The notes below the pieces were generated by a model. The model saw only the letters and a list, made by a program, of their open reading frames with translations, ran no database searches and was not told where the DNA came from. This document shows, piece after piece, positions 61,480 to 64,000 of a stretch of 64,000 nt of DNA (position 1 is the first letter of the stretch; each line of letters starts with the position of its first letter). The position numbers and the translations under genes were made by a program. Source of the DNA: Chitinophaga caeni (GTDB lineage Bacteria > Bacteroidota > Bacteroidia > Chitinophagales > Chitinophagaceae); NCBI RefSeq assembly GCF_002557795.1, contig NZ_CP023777.1, positions 2,551,001 to 2,615,000 on the forward strand, in the 5' to 3' direction.

Positions 61480-64000
61480 TTAAGCCTCTGCATAAGCGCT
61501 TGTTGGTTCACAAGTACAAACAAGGTTACGGTCACCATGTGTATTATTCACCCTGCTAACACTTGGCCAGAATTTATTCAATTTCACGTATTCTAATGGG
61601 AAAGCAGCTTGTTGACGGCTGTACGGGCGATCCCAATCATCGGCAGTGATTACAAATTGGGTATGCGGAGCTTGTTTGAGTACGTTATTTGTTTTATCTG
61701 CCTGGCCATTTTCTACCGCGCGAATTTCTTCACGGATAGATAACAATGCATCGCAGAAACGATCCAGCTCTGCCTTATCTTCACTTTCCGTAGGTTCGAT
61801 CATGATCGTTCCGGGAACCGGGAAGCTCATGGTAGGGGCGTGGAAGCCATAGTCTATCAAACGTTTCGCAACATCTTCCGCTTCGATACCGGCAGTTGAT
61901 TTAAATGGACGTAAATCCACGATAAATTCATGCGCACAAGTACCATTGACACCAGTGTAAAGAATGTTGAAGTCATTTTCCAACCTGGCTTTCATGTAGT
62001 TTGCATTCAGGATGGCAAAACGTGTAGCTTCACGCAGACCGTTATATCCTAGCATGCGGATGTAAGCATAAGATATCAACAGGATGCTTGCAGAACCGTA
62101 AGGAGCAGCAGATACCGCGTGATGGGCTGCGCTACCATTAGTGCCGGTTACAATATTCACATGTGAAGGTAAGAATGGTGCGAGGTGTTTTGCAACACAA
62201 ATGGGGCCCATGCCGGGACCACCGCCACCGTGAGGAATCGCGAATGTTTTATGCAAGTTCAGGTGACAAACATCGGCGCCGATCAAACCCGGGGCGGTCA
62301 ATCCCACTTGCGCATTCATGTTTGCACCGTCCATATATACTTGTCCGCCATGTTGATGGATGATATCACAGATTTCTTTTACAGTCTCCTCATACACACC
62401 GTAAGTTGAAGGATAAGTAATCATCACACCGGCTAAGTTATCCGCATGTTGAGCGGCCTTAGCTTTCAGGTCTTCTACATCGATATAACCGTTTTCCAAT
62501 GCTTTTACGATAACAACCTTGAAACCGGACATTACCGCGGATGCAGGGTTCGTTCCGTGTGCAGAGATCGGGATCAAAATCACGTTACGGTGATGATCGC
62601 CGCGGCTTTCGTGGTATGCTTTGATTGTTAACAAGCCGGCATATTCTCCTTGTGCCCCGCTGTTAGGCTGTAAGCTACAAGCGTGGAAAGCGGTGATTTT
62701 ACAAAGGTAATCGCTCAACTCATCTAATACCTGTTTGTAGCCTTGTGCTTGATCCGCAGGTACGAAGGGGTGAATCTTGCTCCAATGACTCCAGCTTAAA
62801 GGAATCATTTCAGAAGCAGCATTTAATTTCATCGTACAAGAGCCCAATGAAATCATGGAAGTATTGAGGGATAGATCTTTATTTTCAAGTGATTTCAAAT
62901 AGCGCATCATTTGTGTTTCACTGTGATGCGTATTGAATACCGGGTGCAGCAAGTACGGGGAGGTACGTTGTAAATCCGCCGGAATCGTGATAGAAGACAA
63001 TGCACTGGCGTCTATAGTTGTAGCTCCAAAAACTGCCAATATATCATTAACATCAGCCAAAGTAGTGGCTTCATCCAAGGAGATGCCAACGGTGTTGCCT
63101 TCACCGTAATAGAAATTGATACCTTTTGCTTCAGCCGCAACTTTGATGGCTTGAGCATCGGTAGCTTGTATGGTGATGGTATCAAAATAAGCCTTGGTGA
63201 GTACATTAACGCCGACTTTAGACAATCCATTGGCCAGTGCGGCTGTAAATTGTGCGACCCTGCTGGCAATATTTTTCAAACCTTCAGGGCCATGAAAAAC
63301 AGCATACATGGCAGCCATATTGGCTAATAATGCTTGTGCTGTACAAATATTGGAAGTAGCCTTTTCGCGTTTGATGTGTTGTTCGCGGGTCTGTAATGCC
63401 ATCCTTAAAGCGCGGTTTCCCGATGCATCGATACTAACACCGATAATTCGGCCTGGGATTGCCCTCTTAAATTCATCTTTCGTAGAGAAGAAAGCTGCGT
63501 GGGGGCCACCGTAACCCAAAGGAACTCCAAATCTTTGAGCGGAACCGATGGCTGCATCGGCGCCTAGTTCTCCGGGAGAAGCCAATAAAGTTAATGCTAA
63601 AAGATCGGTAGCCATGGCAACGTAAGCGCCTGCGGCATGTACTTTATCAATAAATGCTTTATAATTTTCTATGCTACCATTGGCGGCAGGATATTGAACT
63701 AATGCACCGAAATAAGTTTCGTCGATCGCTGCCGCTTCGAATTTACCAAATACTAATTCGATGTTCAAAGGCGTTGCGCGGGTAATGACAACATCTTTTG
63801 TTTGCGCAAAAACGGCTTCATCTACGAAAAACTTAGGCCGGGCAGGATGATCATGATCGCGGTTCAGTGCGCTGAAGAACATGCTCATCGCTTCCGCGGC
63901 GGCAGTAGCTTCATCTAACAAAGAGGCGTTAGAAATTGGCAAACCCGTCAAGTCGCTTACCATGGTTTGGTAATTGAGCAAACTTTCCAAACGGCCTTGC
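61480..64000 (-). CDS. gcvP: Glycine dehydrogenase (decarboxylating), P protein (N-terminus outside window)
   Basis: P protein of the glycine cleavage system: PLP-dependent decarboxylation of glycine and transfer of the aminomethyl group to the lipoylated H protein. The visible 840 residues extend to the right edge in frame ('[14 protein letters not shown]' across 63958-63999), so the true start is beyond the window; about 110-130 residues are missing. Motifs: '[20 protein letters not shown]' near the N-terminal half, '[20 protein letters not shown]', '[20 protein letters not shown]', and the Schiff-base lysine in '[20 protein letters not shown]'. This is the single-chain form, not the split alpha/beta type. 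It needs lipoate supplied through lipB seen at the other end. Confidence 0.96.
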   Translation of the reverse strand, partial: QGRLESLLNYQTMVSDLTGLPISNASLLDEATAAAEAMSMFFSALNRDHDHPARPKFFVDEAVFAQTKDVVITRATPLNIELVFGKFEAAAIDETYFGALVQYPAANGSIENYKAFIDKVHAAGAYVAMATDLLALTLLASPGELGADAAIGSAQRFGVPLGYGGPHAAFFSTKDEFKRAIPGRIIGVSIDASGNRALRMALQTREQHIKREKATSNICTAQALLANMAAMYAVFHGPEGLKNIASRVAQFTAALANGLSKVGVNVLTKAYFDTITIQATDAQAIKVAAEAKGINFYYGEGNTVGISLDEATTLADVNDILAVFGATTIDASALSSITIPADLQRTSPYLLHPVFNTHHSETQMMRYLKSLENKDLSLNTSMISLGSCTMKLNAASEMIPLSWSHWSKIHPFVPADQAQGYKQVLDELSDYLCKITAFHACSLQPNSGAQGEYAGLLTIKAYHESRGDHHRNVILIPISAHGTNPASAVMSGFKVVIVKALENGYIDVEDLKAKAAQHADNLAGVMITYPSTYGVYEETVKEICDIIHQHGGQVYMDGANMNAQVGLTAPGLIGADVCHLNLHKTFAIPHGGGGPGMGPICVAKHLAPFLPSHVNIVTGTNGSAAHHAVSAAPYGSASILLISYAYIRMLGYNGLREATRFAILNANYMKARLENDFNILYTGVNGTCAHEFIVDLRPFKSTAGIEAEDVAKRLIDYGFHAPTMSFPVPGTIMIEPTESEDKAELDRFCDALLSIREEIRAVENGQADKTNNVLKQAPHTQFVITADDWDRPYSRQQAAFPLEYVKLNKFWPSVSRVNNTHGDRNLVCTCEPTSAYAEA

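Noticed and set aside
1..64000. CRISPR arrays, tRNA or rRNA genes, prophage or transposase genes
   Set aside because: Looked for spaced direct repeats, TTCGANTC-type tRNA arms and mobile-element genes; the only tandem duplication is the 18-bp unit at 17672-17707, and no transposase, integrase or phage protein is present.

Overview
The window looks like the chromosome of a free-living, polysaccharide-degrading member of the Bacteroidota, most like the Chitinophagaceae. The visible reasons are a SusC/SusD outer-membrane uptake pair driven by an ECF sigma/FecR couple, a giant secreted protein with a type IX secretion (CHU_C) tail, several exported glycoside hydrolases, and housekeeping promoters of the TTTG / TAnnTTTG type with no obvious Shine-Dalgarno sequences. 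No insertion sequence, prophage, tRNA, rRNA or CRISPR array was seen.

Layout. 1-2.9 kb: the start of an RluA-type pseudouridine synthase, lipB, a small exported protein and a PLP-dependent deaminase-like enzyme. 2.9-8.8 kb: GH20 hexosaminidase and GH29 fucosidase, divergent from a sugar nucleotidyltransferase/kinase pair. 9.4-17.5 kb: the branched-chain amino-acid operon ilvE-ilvD-ilvB-ilvN-ilvC-ilvA behind a leader-peptide attenuator. 17.9-26.9 kb: xylose genes (xylA, xylB, Na+/sugar symporter) with GH95 and GH31 enzymes. 26.9-38.2 kb: a DAO-type oxidoreductase and the PUL-like unit sigma-fecR-susC-susD-zinc metallohydrolase-DUF4302. 38.4-43.0 kb: a 1532-residue repeat protein. 43.1-47.9 kb: aldose epimerase, small membrane proteins, and an ECF sigma factor paired with a membrane protease that carries an anti-sigma-like cytoplasmic head. 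48.2-56.2 kb: the aromatic amino-acid operon pheA-aminotransferase-tyrA-DAHP synthase/chorismate mutase-aroB-aroA-aroC behind two tandem leader-peptide attenuators. 56.2-64 kb: a DUF2199-like protein, a beta-propeller protein, DinB, a CocE-type hydrolase, an FKBP isomerase and most of gcvP.

The most interesting signal is in the two biosynthetic leaders, which gene callers would leave blank. Upstream of ilvE is an unannotated 37-codon ORF containing ten consecutive Val/Leu/Ile codons; upstream of pheA are two further ORFs (21 and 27 codons) with runs of Tyr/Phe/Trp codons. Each is followed by an intrinsic terminator whose 5' arm can instead pair with a segment at the leader's stop codon. In all three the antiterminator arm starts 10-12 nt after the last regulatory codon, so a ribosome stalled on those codons would leave it free while one that reaches the stop codon would cover it. 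This is a compact two-state attenuator without the classical 1:2 hairpin, and in the aromatic operon it is used twice in series. Other items worth testing are a possible DonS-like antisense RNA between fecR and susC, the protease/anti-sigma fusion, and a pair of 12-bp palindromes upstream of the aromatic promoter.
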